From Dyella mobilis (GTDB taxonomy: Bacteria > Pseudomonadota > Gammaproteobacteria > Xanthomonadales > Rhodanobacteraceae), in assembly GCF_016904945.1 (NCBI RefSeq), contig NZ_JADIKF010000040.1:310001-374000 (forward strand): a stretch of 64,000 nt of DNA. The letters are read 5' to 3'. The notes beneath the pieces were generated by a model. The model made no database searches, had not been told where the DNA came from, and saw only the letters and a list, made by a program, of their open reading frames with translations. Shown piece by piece: positions 27,192 through 35,307 of the stretch. Each line of letters begins with the position of its first letter. Positions within the stretch are counted from its first letter, which is position 1. A program made the translations under genes and the position numbers.

Positions 27192-27251
27192 CATACCATC
27201 CATGCACGCGCCGCCTCCGGGAGGCGCGTTTTCACATCCATGGATGGTATG
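27192..27251. repeat. 13-bp inverted repeat enclosing a terminator-like hairpin
   Basis: CATACCATCCATG (27192-27204) and its exact complement (27239-27251) flank an inner hairpin, ACGCGCC with GGCGCGT (about 27206-27229) followed by TTTTC. The inner part is a plausible intrinsic terminator for parE. The outer arms make a nested structure that would place the T-run inside the larger loop. Confidence 0.55.
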
Positions 27252-27258
27252 GCTCGGC

Positions 27259-27507
27259 ATGAAGAAACGCTCGCAGCCACTGCTCGCGCTGTCGATCATC
27301 GCGTGACGCCGCAACTTCCAATCGATCAACGGACTCGATGCCCAATAGGTCTACAACGCGACGCGCAACGTTGAAATTGCTTTGCGGCTGCTGATGCAAC
27401 GCGCGGTCGCCCAAGGGCAACCACTGCCGGCATCCAATGCCATCGTCGCGCAAGATCAAAGTTTGAGTTTCGACCGATTGTTCGGTGTCATCACCGACGC
27501 CTCATAG
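27259..27507 (+). pseudogene. Decayed small gene with two in-frame stops
   Basis: An ATG at 27259 opens MKKRSQPLLALSIIA, then TGA at 27304. The same frame continues as RRNFQSINGLDAQ, TAG at 27346, then VYNATRNVEIALRLLMQRAV and onward to a final TAG at 27507. Third codon positions stay G/C-rich across both stops, so the frame looks formerly coding (about 80 residues). No family is recognised. A 75-codon frame on the opposite strand is open, but its third positions lack the coding bias. Confidence 0.35.
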
Positions 27508-27579
27508 GCGCCCCGCGCTTTCATTGACGTGCCGCCGGCGCTATCGTGGATGGCACCTCCTGCTTGCCGGACCCGCCAC

Positions 27580-28101
27580 ATGTCCCTGCTGCCGCCGTTC
27601 GACCTCAAGCGCTGGATTGAAGAACACCGGCACCTGCTCAAGCCGCCGGTCGGCAACAAGTGCATCGTCGACGGCGACTTCATCATCATGATCGTAGGCG
27701 GGCCCAATGCGCGCACCGACTATCATCACGACGAAGGTCCGGAATTTTTTTACCAGATCGAAGGCGAGATGGTGCTGAAAGTGCAGGACGATGGCGTCGC
27801 CAAGGACATCCCGATCCGCGCCGGCGAAATCTTCTACCTGCCGCCGCGCGTTCCGCACTCCCCGCAACGCATGCCCAACTCCGTCGGCATGGTTATCGAG
27901 CGCCGCCGCCTTCCTGACGAAAAGGATGGCCTGCTGTGGTTTTGCGAACAATGCAACCAGAAGCTTTACGAAGAATATTTCACCCTGCAAAGCATCGAAA
28001 CGGACTTCCCCCCGGTTTTCGACCGCTTCTATGCCTCACGTGACAAGCGAACTTGCAGCGCTTGCGGCCACCTCAATCCTGCACCGGCGCGCTACGGTTA
28101 G
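27580..28101 (+). CDS. nbaC: 3-hydroxyanthranilate 3,4-dioxygenase
   Basis: A 173-residue cupin that opens the ring of 3-hydroxyanthranilate to the precursor of quinolinate in tryptophan degradation or de novo NAD synthesis. The iron ligands His49, Glu55 and His93 keep the spacing of the human and Cupriavidus enzymes, and Arg45/Arg97 are in the substrate positions. Four cysteines (CEQC at 122-125, CSAC at 159-162) form the extra rubredoxin-like iron site of bacterial enzymes. ATG 27580 is chosen; a 17-codon upstream extension is unlike the family. No other kynurenine-pathway gene is in the window. The stop overlaps the NUDIX stop by three bases. Confidence 0.93.
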   Translation: MSLLPPFDLKRWIEEHRHLLKPPVGNKCIVDGDFIIMIVGGPNARTDYHHDEGPEFFYQIEGEMVLKVQDDGVAKDIPIRAGEIFYLPPRVPHSPQRMPNSVGMVIERRRLPDEKDGLLWFCEQCNQKLYEEYFTLQSIETDFPPVFDRFYASRDKRTCSACGHLNPAPARYG

Positions 28102-28628
28102 CCGCGCGCCAACCATTTGCGCGCCATGCGGCGCAGCGATTCATCCGCTCCATCGTCGCCAGCAATGCTCCGGATCGACACCCACGCCAACTCCAGCGAC
28201 TCTTCGCTGATGACGAAGGCATCGCCCTTGCCCGCCCGCACGACGTAACGCACATCGTAATGCCAATGCCCCGGCTCTCTCTTACGCTCCGGAATCCAGT
28301 GTCTGTCCACGTCGAAAATATCGGACTCAACCACCAGGCCGGCGAGGCCGGATTCTTCGCCCGCCTCGCGCAGCGCAACGGCCGCCAGGTCGCTATCGCC
28401 GTCCGCGTGCCCGCCCAATTGCAGCCAGCGGTTCAACTTGCGGTGATGGGTAAGCAGAACCCGTTCGCCATCGGCATCGACCAGCCAGGCGGATCCGGTG
28501 AAATGGCCGTCCTTCTGCTCGCGCTCAAAAGGACGCTCCGCCTCGCACAAAAAAGCGAGGCAGGCGACGACGTGGGGATCAGAACCACAACGGTCGGCGT
28601 AACGATGCAGCGAGTCGTGCAACTTCAC
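28098..28628 (-). CDS. NUDIX hydrolase
   Basis: A 176-residue protein with a complete NUDIX box at about residues 72-95: GGHADGDSDLAAVALREAGE followed by ESGL, matching Gx5Ex7REUxEExGU. The family cleaves nucleoside diphosphates linked to another group; substrate cannot be told. The preceding LTHHRKLNRWLQLGGH and the later HYDVRYVV are typical of the YfcD/MutT-like branch. The start GTG at 28628 has AGGAG seven bases upstream, better than the ATGs further out. It converges on the dioxygenase gene. Confidence 0.88.
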   Translation of the reverse strand: MKLHDSLHRYADRCGSDPHVVACLAFLCEAERPFEREQKDGHFTGSAWLVDADGERVLLTHHRKLNRWLQLGGHADGDSDLAAVALREAGEESGLAGLVVESDIFDVDRHWIPERKREPGHWHYDVRYVVRAGKGDAFVISEESLELAWVSIRSIAGDDGADESLRRMARKWLARG

Positions 28629-28862
28629 AAAAGAACTCCTGGATACCTGCTTGAGCATCAGAAAAGCCGCGGGAAAGACGGCGGAAAAATTGAACAAATC
28701 TTTTAGATCACTGAAAACAAACCATCGCGAATGGACTAAGCCACAGTTTTAAGATTTATACGATAGATCGCATCCCAGGCGGTGATTAGTTTGAGTCGTG
28801 CGTGTCGGCTCTCCCTGATCGAGTCGACACCTTTTCCCTCGACTCGATTAAGGCGCGCTCCC

Positions 28863-29840
28863 ATGACACGCTCTAACCGCAAATTCAGCGCACTGGCCTT
28901 GCTGCTGGCTCCCGCACTATGGTGCAGCCAGGCGATGGCGACCGATTCCACGGCCAATTTTACCGGACCACTGCTTACACCCAACCCCATGACCGTACCC
29001 CAGGGCACGCTCGTCGTGGAACCTTATTTGATGTACTACAAGAGCGATTCCGCCTACGACAGCCAGGGGAACGAGCAGACCTCCCAACCAGGCGTGCGCC
29101 AATGGCAAACACTGGTGCCGATGTTCTACGGCGTCACTGACCGCTTTCAGGTGCAGGCCACGTTCGGTGCGGCGCATGCGATGTCGGGCGGCGCCAGCAC
29201 CGACGGCTGGGGCGTTACCGACACCACCCTCGGCGCTCAATATCTGCTGCTGTCGCCCGGTGCGGATCGCAAGGGCCCGGCAGTTTCGCTGAACTATTCG
29301 CACCGATTTCCGACCGGCACCTACGATCGCCTCAACGAGACCCCGCTCAATGCCATCGGCAGCGGTGCGAATGTCGACAAGTTCTCGCTGATGGCGCAGC
29401 AATACGTCTGGCTGCCGAACGGTCGCCCGTTGCGTTTCCGCGCGGTCGCCTCCTACAGCCTTCCGCCGGGCCGTGTCGACGTGAAGGGGGCCAGCGCCTA
29501 TGGCACGCCGCAGGATTTCCGCGGCAATGTTCGACTGGGCAACGCGTTCGGCATCTCCACGTCCGTCGAATACAGCATCAACCCGCAATGGGTGCTTGCG
29601 ATGGATCTGGCCTACGATCGCACTGGCGCTTCCCAACTCAAGGGGGTGCGGGAAAGCGGTGATGCGCCCGCCGCATTCGAAAAGCGCAGTCCGTCGCGCA
29701 ACGTCTACAGCCTTGCACCTGCAGTCGAATACAACTTCAACGATCGCTTCGGCCTGATTGGCGGCGTGCAATTCAGTTTTGCCGGACGCAACAACGATGC
29801 TTTCGTGACGCCGATGGCCGCATTCAACATGGTGTTCTAA
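28863..29840 (+). CDS. Outer-membrane beta-barrel protein
   Basis: A 325-residue exported protein. The signal peptide runs to about residue 26 (FSALALLLAPALWCSQAMA). The mature part is a series of alternating amphipathic strands (VVEPYLMYYK, FQVQATFGAAHAM, AVSLNYSHRFPTG, FGISTSVEYSI, WVLAMDLAYDRTG, FGLIGGVQFSFAG) and ends in FNMVF, a C-terminal phenylalanine as in many outer-membrane barrels. It resembles the MetA-type phenol-degradation transporters, but this is only a fold-level impression. It stands alone and is followed by a strong terminator. Confidence 0.75.
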   Translation: MTRSNRKFSALALLLAPALWCSQAMATDSTANFTGPLLTPNPMTVPQGTLVVEPYLMYYKSDSAYDSQGNEQTSQPGVRQWQTLVPMFYGVTDRFQVQATFGAAHAMSGGASTDGWGVTDTTLGAQYLLLSPGADRKGPAVSLNYSHRFPTGTYDRLNETPLNAIGSGANVDKFSLMAQQYVWLPNGRPLRFRAVASYSLPPGRVDVKGASAYGTPQDFRGNVRLGNAFGISTSVEYSINPQWVLAMDLAYDRTGASQLKGVRESGDAPAAFEKRSPSRNVYSLAPAVEYNFNDRFGLIGGVQFSFAGRNNDAFVTPMAAFNMVF

Positions 29841-29914
29841 GCAAGCCGCCGGGGAAAAAGCCGGCTCCTGCAAGTGCCATCCGACTTCGTAAAAAGATGA
29901 CTCCAAGACCCAAG

Positions 29915-29946
29915 ACGGCCGGATCTTTCCTAGATCCGGCCGTTTG
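29915..29946 (+). terminator. Terminator after the outer-membrane protein gene
   Basis: ACGGCCGGATC (29915-29925) pairs perfectly with GATCCGGCCGT (29933-29943), seven-base loop, followed by only TT, so termination efficiency is uncertain. Confidence 0.6.
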
Positions 29947-30068
29947 CCCGCAATGCAGCTTGTCCCCTCGCCCGCCGCTAGGCTATGGTTGGCTGATGCG
30001 TTAGCTCGTCGCGTCCACTTTGTCGCAACCTCGATGAGCGAAACGTCAGTTCTCACGGGGAGCACTCA

Positions 30069-31553
30069 ATGCTATTCAAGCGCGTCAAGCCACTCGACCA
30101 GATTCTGGCCACAGCCGAAAAAAAGGCACTCACCCGACAGCTCGGCGCGTTCCAGCTCACCATGTTGGGTATCGGCGCCATCATCGGCACCGGCATTTTC
30201 GTACTCACCGCTGAAGCGGGACAGAAAGCCGGCCCAGGCATGATGATTTCCTTCGTCATCGCGGCCATCGTCTGCGCGCTGGCCGCGCTGGCCTACGCCG
30301 AGCTTGCGGCCATGGTTCCCGTAGCCGGCTCGGCATACACCTATACGTACGGTGTTCTCGGCGAGGGCATGGCCTGGGTGGTCGGTTGGGCGCTGGTATT
30401 GGAATACACGATTGCGGCCAGCACGGTTTGCGTGGGCTGGTCCGGCTATGTCAACGGCCTGCTTGCGCACGCTGGATACGGCCTGCCTGATTTTCTTCGC
30501 ACTGGCCCGATGGACGGAGGCACCTTCAACCTCCTGGCCTTTCTGATCGGCATGGCCGTCACCTTCCTGTTGGTGATAGGCACCTCGAAATCAGCCAAGG
30601 TGAATACCGTACTGGTGATCATCAAAGTGCTCGCGTTGACGGCCTTTATTTTCGTGGCGTTCCCAGCCGTCAAGGATCCGAACTTCAAACCGTTCATGCC
30701 AACCGGATGGGGCAGCCCCATGGGAGGCATCGGCGTGCTTGGCGCCGCAGCATCCATATTCTTCGCTTACGTTGGTTTCGACGCGATATCCACCGCCGCC
30801 GAAGAGACCAAGAATCCCAATCGCAACATCCCGATCGGCTTGATCGCCTCTCTCGGCGTGTGCACCATCTACTACCTGCTGGTCAGCTACAGCGCCATCG
30901 GCTCGATCGGCAGCCAGCCCATGCTCGGCCCCAACGGCGTCGCGCTGCAACCCGGCACGCCGGAAATGGCCGCCGCATGCAAAGCATCCGAAGCACTCGT
31001 ATGCAGCCGGGAAGCTTTGGCGCACGTACTGCGCGTACTCAACCACAACGAGCTGGGCAATCTGATCGGACTTGCTGCCGGTATCGCACTGCCTTCAGTC
31101 ATTCTGACCATGACGTACGGTCAGACGCGCATCTTCTTCACCATGGCGCGCGATGGCCTGCTGCCCAGCGGATTGTCAAAAATCCATCCGCGCTTCCATA
31201 CACCGCACGTGATTACGCTGATCACCGGTGTTTTCGTTTCCATTTTCGGCGCGCTGTATCCGGTGGGCCAGTTGGCCGACATCACGAACTCCGGCACCCT
31301 GTTCGCCTTCATGATGGTGGCCGTCGGCGTGATGGTGCTGCGCGTGACGCAACCGGACCGCAAGCGTCCGTTCCGCACGCCAGCCGTGTGGATCGTGTGC
31401 CCGCTGGCCGTACTGGGCTGCCTGCTGCTGTTCATCAATCTGCCGCCCGTGACGCTGAAAGTATTCTTCGGCTGGGGCGTCGTCGGCCTGGTCGTCTACT
31501 ACCTATACGGTCACCGCAAGAGCCACCTGGCCAACGGCACCGAACCCGCCTGA
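30069..31553 (+). CDS. APC-family amino acid permease (CAT type), first of a tandem pair
   Basis: A 494-residue transporter with about twelve transmembrane helices. The first helix has the APC signature LGIGAIIGTGIFVLTAEAGQ, and FFAYVGFDAISTAAEETKNPNRNIP is the conserved helix 6 and loop of the cationic-amino-acid-transporter branch. Substrate is unknown. An insertion around residues 280-320 (PNGVALQPGTPEMAAACKAS) is periplasmic or cytoplasmic and has two cysteines. A paralogue follows 78 bases later behind a strong hairpin. Confidence 0.9.
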   Translation: MLFKRVKPLDQILATAEKKALTRQLGAFQLTMLGIGAIIGTGIFVLTAEAGQKAGPGMMISFVIAAIVCALAALAYAELAAMVPVAGSAYTYTYGVLGEGMAWVVGWALVLEYTIAASTVCVGWSGYVNGLLAHAGYGLPDFLRTGPMDGGTFNLLAFLIGMAVTFLLVIGTSKSAKVNTVLVIIKVLALTAFIFVAFPAVKDPNFKPFMPTGWGSPMGGIGVLGAAASIFFAYVGFDAISTAAEETKNPNRNIPIGLIASLGVCTIYYLLVSYSAIGSIGSQPMLGPNGVALQPGTPEMAAACKASEALVCSREALAHVLRVLNHNELGNLIGLAAGIALPSVILTMTYGQTRIFFTMARDGLLPSGLSKIHPRFHTPHVITLITGVFVSIFGALYPVGQLADITNSGTLFAFMMVAVGVMVLRVTQPDRKRPFRTPAVWIVCPLAVLGCLLLFINLPPVTLKVFFGWGVVGLVVYYLYGHRKSHLANGTEPA

Positions 31554-31586
31554 GGTTGCGCGCCGCGCTGAACGAGTGAATCCTGT

Positions 31587-31619
31587 CCGGCACGGTGCCC
31601 ACACCGTGCCGGCTTTATT
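31587..31619 (+). terminator. Hairpin between the two permease genes
   Basis: CCGGCACGGTG (31587-31597) pairs perfectly with CACCGTGCCGG (31602-31612), loop CCCA, followed by CTTTATTT. It should end most transcripts of the first permease or set the ratio between the two; the second gene's ATG is 20 bases beyond. Confidence 0.75.
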
Positions 31620-31631
31620 TCAGGGAAACCT

Positions 31632-33089
31632 ATGCTGAAGCAGTTATTCGCGGTCAAAACCGATTTTTCCGATAACGAAGACGGCGCACACGGCCCCAGT
31701 CTGCGGCGCACGCTTGGACCGTGGGGGATTACCGCGCTAGGCATCGGCGCGGTGATCGGCACGGGTATCTTCGTCGTCACGGGCCAGGCCGCCGCGGACC
31801 ACGCCGGGCCCGCGGTATTGATCTCCTTCATTCTTGCGGCTATCTGCAGTGGCTTTACCGCGCTGTGCTACTCGGAATTCGCCACGCTGATTCCGATTTC
31901 CGGCAGCTCCTACTCTTACGCCTATGCAACGCTGGGTGAGTTGGTGGCCTGGTTCATCGGCTGGAACATGGTGCTGGAATACGGTATCTCCGCCTCTGCC
32001 GTGGCTGCCAGTTGGACCGGCTACTTCACCAGCCTGCTCGACCACGTGGGCATTCACCTGCCTGTCACCCTGACCGACGCCCCCTTTGCGTATACCAATG
32101 GCGCACTGGTCGCGACAGGACACCTGATCAACCTGCCCGCCGTCGCCATCGTGCTCGCGCTTACCTGGCTCTGCTATGTCGGCATCCGCGAATCAGCTGG
32201 CATCAACCTCATGATGGTGGCGCTGAAGGTCGGTCTGATCATAATTGTCGTCGTCGCCGGCTATCGCTATATCGATCCGGCCAACTGGCACCCGTTCATC
32301 CCTGCCGCACAGGGCAATCACAAATACGGCTGGGACGGCATCATGCGCGGTGCCGCCATGGTGTTTTTCGCCTACATAGGTTTTGAGGCCACTTCCACGG
32401 CTGCGCAGGAATGTAAAAACCCGCAGCGCGATCTTCCATTTGGCACCCTGGTGTCCCTGGTGATCTGCACGGTGCTCTATTTGGCCATGGCTGCCGTGCT
32501 GACCGGCCTGATCTCATACACACAGCTGGGCACTGACGAACCAGTGGTGACCGCCATCAAGGCGCATCCGGAGCTGGGTTGGCTGCGCCTGATCGTGGAG
32601 GTCGGCGCGCTGATCGGACTGTCTTCGGTGATCCTGGTGATGATCATCGCGCAGCCGCGCATCTTCATGATCATGTCTCGCGACGGCCTGTTGCCAAAGG
32701 TGTTCAACCGCATCCACCCCAAGCACCGCACCCCGCATCTGAACACCATCATCACCGGTGTCGGCATCGCGATACTCGCCGCGATCTTTCCGCTCGATTT
32801 GCTGGCCAACCTCACCTCCATGGGCACGCTGATCGCTTTCGTCGCCGTCTGCGCCGGCGTGCTGATCCTGCGTTACACCTCGCCGGAGCTGCCGCGCACC
32901 TTCCGCGTGCCGTGGGCGCCGGTGATCTGCACCTGCGGCGTACTGAGCTGCCTCGCCCTGCTATCCACCATGGACTGGTTCAACTGGGCCCTGATGGGGG
33001 CCTGGACCCTGATCGGCTTTGCGATTTATTTCACCTATGGAGTTCGGCATAGTCACCTGCGTCTTGCCAATCGCTCCGCAAAGCCATGA
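31632..33089 (+). CDS. APC-family amino acid permease (CAT type), second of a tandem pair
   Basis: A 485-residue permease paralogous to its upstream neighbour: LGIGAVIGTGIFVVTGQAAADHAGP in helix 1 and FFAYIGFEATSTAAQECKNPQRDLP at helix 6. The two proteins share layout but differ in the extracytoplasmic loop, and this one lacks the PNGVALQPG insertion. They probably arose by tandem duplication and may carry different amino acids. A candidate small RNA gene follows about 150 bases downstream. Confidence 0.9.
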   Translation: MLKQLFAVKTDFSDNEDGAHGPSLRRTLGPWGITALGIGAVIGTGIFVVTGQAAADHAGPAVLISFILAAICSGFTALCYSEFATLIPISGSSYSYAYATLGELVAWFIGWNMVLEYGISASAVAASWTGYFTSLLDHVGIHLPVTLTDAPFAYTNGALVATGHLINLPAVAIVLALTWLCYVGIRESAGINLMMVALKVGLIIIVVVAGYRYIDPANWHPFIPAAQGNHKYGWDGIMRGAAMVFFAYIGFEATSTAAQECKNPQRDLPFGTLVSLVICTVLYLAMAAVLTGLISYTQLGTDEPVVTAIKAHPELGWLRLIVEVGALIGLSSVILVMIIAQPRIFMIMSRDGLLPKVFNRIHPKHRTPHLNTIITGVGIAILAAIFPLDLLANLTSMGTLIAFVAVCAGVLILRYTSPELPRTFRVPWAPVICTCGVLSCLALLSTMDWFNWALMGAWTLIGFAIYFTYGVRHSHLRLANRSAKP

Positions 33090-33239
33090 TCTTCAGCGAT
33101 CTCCGTCAAAAATCCGACAACGGCATCGAACAGTCAAAATCTTGCCGTAAACGGACTTTTAATGTTTCGAACGTAGCACATTGAGATTTCGCTTTAACTT
33201 ATTGATTTTTATATAGATAAAATTTCACTCTCAGAAATT

Positions 33240-33435
33240 TCCCGTCGCGGTTCGCCCCACTTCGAACAACCGGAGTATTATCCATGGCCCGTGGGTTGAT
33301 CACTTGGCAGTGGGCCCCGGATCGCGACCCGGCGCGTCAGGCGAGTCAGCTCCTCAGCCTGACGCGTCCGGGTAGCACTTTTCAGCAATACCCCTTCGTT
33401 TTCATCAAACGCCTGCAGATGCAGGCGTTTTTTTT
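33240..33435 (+). ncRNA. Candidate small structured RNA
   Basis: An A/T-rich, promoter-like stretch (TATATAGATAAAAT near 33220-33232) precedes about 190 bases that fold strongly. CGCGTCAGGC (33333-33342) pairs with GCCTGACGCG (33357-33366), extended by ACCCGG (33327-33332) with CCGGGT (33368-33373), leaving a 14-base loop that contains CTCCTC, an anti-Shine-Dalgarno motif. A classic terminator closes the unit at 33407-33435. No protein-coding frame closes before the terminator, although GGAG plus ATG occurs at 33284. I do not recognise an Rfam family. The structure suggests a trans-acting regulatory RNA; the function is inferred. Confidence 0.45.
33407..33435 (+). terminator. Rho-independent terminator of the candidate small RNA
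   Basis: AAACGCCTGC (33407-33416) pairs perfectly with GCAGGCGTTT (33421-33430) around an AGAT loop; the T-run covers 33428-33435. No annotated gene ends just upstream on this strand, which is why an RNA gene is proposed. Confidence 0.9.
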
Positions 33436-33495
33436 GAACGCCGCACAGCAAAAGGCCGGCGCAAGGCCGGCCTCCGCAAAACGCGATACGGCGTG

Positions 33496-33828
33496 TCAAG
33501 CTTTCTTCGGCGTGTGCGAAATGCACCAGCCCTTCGAACTCACCGCTTTGCCTGGGAACAGTTGGCATGGGCCGAAACCCGTCGCGCCGCCGGAATAGAA
33601 TTGGCAGTTGGAACACGCATCGCCGGCCTTGTGCTTGGGATCTTTGGTGGTCGATGCATCTTCGACGTAACCCAGCGCCTTGGCCGTGGGGTCGGCATCT
33701 GACAAATGCGGCAGATCGTCCGCACGCGCGACGCGCGGCAAGCCGCCAATCACCACCGCTGCGGCAGCGGTACCGGCCGCAAGTTTCAGAAAGCGACGGC
33801 GTGACTCGATATCTTCATGCCCAGACAT
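33496..33828 (-). CDS. High-potential iron-sulfur protein (HiPIP), Tat-exported
   Basis: A 110-residue periplasmic electron carrier. A twin-arginine signal (SRRRFLKLAAGTAAAAVVIGG) leads to cleavage near ARA/DD. The mature part holds the four cluster cysteines in CSNC, FGPCQLF and GWCISH, the C-x2-C-x13-C-x13-C-like spacing of HiPIPs, which carry a 4Fe-4S cluster at high potential. The ATG at 33828 has GAGGA six bases upstream; ATGs at 33834 and 33840 are weaker. It diverges from mtnB. Confidence 0.93.
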   Translation of the reverse strand: MSGHEDIESRRRFLKLAAGTAAAAVVIGGLPRVARADDLPHLSDADPTAKALGYVEDASTTKDPKHKAGDACSNCQFYSGGATGFGPCQLFPGKAVSSKGWCISHTPKKA

Positions 33829-33917
33829 AACCATCCTCATCGCGGGTGTCCGCCGCCGAATGCGACGAATTCCCCCGCATCCTACTCCGGCGGGACGGTC
33901 TCGGTCCTTTTCGCGAA

Positions 33918-33966
33918 TTACTCGCATTTAACCGCATGCTATAGTTTCACATCGTTTGGACGTCCA
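33918..33966 (+). promoter_or_regulatory. mtnB promoter with a palindrome at the start site
   Basis: TATAGT (33940-33945) with a weak TTACTC (33918-33923) 16 bases upstream forms a possible promoter. The perfect palindrome TGGACGTCCA lies at 33957-33966, near the expected transcript start and only six bases before the ATG of mtnB, where it replaces a Shine-Dalgarno site. Its GACGTC core recalls the MetJ box, but assignment to any regulator is a guess. Confidence 0.4.
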
Positions 33967-33972
33967 TTTACC

Positions 33973-34620
33973 ATGAGCCAACAATTGCCCGCCAACATTC
34001 CCGCCGCCCTGTTCAACGAGCGTGCGGATGCCATTGCCGATGCAGCGCGCGAACTCGCGCAGCATGGCTGGACACCTGCCACCAGCAGCAATTTCTCCAT
34101 GCGGGTGGATGCCGATCACGCGGCCATCACCATTTCCGGTCGCGACAAAGGCAAGCTCGGACGCGCCGACATCATGCTGGTGGACATGCAAGGCAAGGCC
34201 GTCGGCACGGCGTCGCGTCCCAGCGCCGAAACTGAACTGCACACCCAGGTTTATCGACGTTGGCCGGACGTGAACGCGGTGTTGCATACGCATTCACGGA
34301 CGCAAAGCGTTGCTTCGCGCCTGTTTGCCAAAGACGGCGTCATCAAGCTCGAAGGCTGGGAACTGCAGAAGGCGATTCGCGGCCACACCACGCACGAAGA
34401 CGTGCTCGACCTTCCGGTCTTCCCCAATACCCAGCACATGCCCGAACTGGTCGCCCAGGTCGATGCCTGGATCGATGGCGGCAAGCCGCTCCACGCCTAC
34501 TTGATCAACGGCCACGGCATCTATACGTGGGGACGAGACATGGCCGAGGCGCGACGCCATCTGGAAGCGCTGGAATTCCTGCTCGCTTGCGAGCTTGACC
34601 TACGGAGACTGACCTCGTGA
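33973..34620 (+). CDS. mtnB: Methylthioribulose-1-phosphate dehydratase
   Basis: A 215-residue class II aldolase-fold enzyme of the methionine salvage pathway; it dehydrates methylthioribulose 1-phosphate to the diketone. SSNFSMRVD matches the family's phosphate-binding segment, AVLHTHSR carries zinc-binding histidines, and YLINGHGIYTWG the third. The ORF is open upstream to 33817, but ATG 33973 fits the family. The stop overlaps the mtnD GTG start as GTGA. With mtnD and mtnC it recycles the methylthio group to methionine; mtnA is not in the window. Confidence 0.95.
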   Translation: MSQQLPANIPAALFNERADAIADAARELAQHGWTPATSSNFSMRVDADHAAITISGRDKGKLGRADIMLVDMQGKAVGTASRPSAETELHTQVYRRWPDVNAVLHTHSRTQSVASRLFAKDGVIKLEGWELQKAIRGHTTHEDVLDLPVFPNTQHMPELVAQVDAWIDGGKPLHAYLINGHGIYTWGRDMAEARRHLEALEFLLACELDLRRLTS

Positions 34621-35180
34621 GCCGCCTGCGCATCTTCAACGCGGAACAACCGCAGACCCCGCCCTCGATTCACCAGGAGCATGCGGACATCGCGCGCGAA
34701 CTGGCCAAGGTGGGCGTGCGATTCGAACAATGGGAAGCCAACCAGCCGTTGGCGCCCGGCGCCAGCCAGGAAGAGGTCATCGCCGCCTACCGCAGCGATA
34801 TCGACCGCCTGATGCGCGAAGAAGGCTACCAGGCCGTCGACGTGATCAGCCTCAAGCCCGATCACCCCGATCGCGCCGCCCTGCGCCAGAAATTCCTCAG
34901 CGAACACACGCACAGCGAAGACGAAGTGCGCTTCTTCGTGGCCGGTGCGGGCCAGTTCACCCTGCACATCGGGGATGCGGTCTACGACGTGCTGTGCGAA
35001 CAGGGCGACCTGATCGGCGTGCCCGACGGCACCCGCCACTGGTTCGACATGAGCGAGGCGCCCTACTTCGTTGCCATCCGCCTGTTCACCAACAAGGATG
35101 GATGGGTTGCCAACTTCACCGGCTCCGACATCGCCCAGCACTTCCCCCGCATGCAGCCCCTGGCCTTCACCGCCGCCTGA
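34617..35180 (+). CDS. mtnD: Acireductone dioxygenase
   Basis: A 187-residue cupin. The metal ligands appear as HTHSEDEVRFF (two His and a Glu) and GTRHWFDM (His), as in the E. coli-like Fe/Ni acireductone dioxygenases. It oxidises acireductone to the keto-acid precursor of methionine; which metal is bound decides between on-pathway and CO-releasing chemistry. GTG start overlapping mtnB. Confidence 0.96.
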   Translation: MSRLRIFNAEQPQTPPSIHQEHADIARELAKVGVRFEQWEANQPLAPGASQEEVIAAYRSDIDRLMREEGYQAVDVISLKPDHPDRAALRQKFLSEHTHSEDEVRFFVAGAGQFTLHIGDAVYDVLCEQGDLIGVPDGTRHWFDMSEAPYFVAIRLFTNKDGWVANFTGSDIAQHFPRMQPLAFTAA

Positions 35181-35307
35181 TTGTCCCTCCCTGCTCCGCT
35201 CCGTCGACCACACCGGTGCGGAGCTTTTCACACATTTCAACGACTTGGGCGCTTGCGTGCGCCCGGGGTCAGGTTAAGCTTGGGAGCCCGATCTCCCCAG
35301 CACTCAC

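Noticed and set aside
27232..27459. A 75-codon minus-strand frame after parE
   Set aside because: Its third codon positions lack the GC bias of real genes here, whereas the opposite broken frame has it.
33284..33598. A plus-strand frame with GGAG and ATG starting MARGLITWQW, considered as a leader peptide
   Set aside because: It does not end before the terminator and runs into the antisense of the HiPIP gene; two Trp codons alone do not make an attenuator when no amino-acid operon follows.
33841..33972. A SAM riboswitch in front of the methionine-salvage genes
   Set aside because: The space from the probable start site to the mtnB ATG is only about 20 bases, too short for any SAM aptamer.
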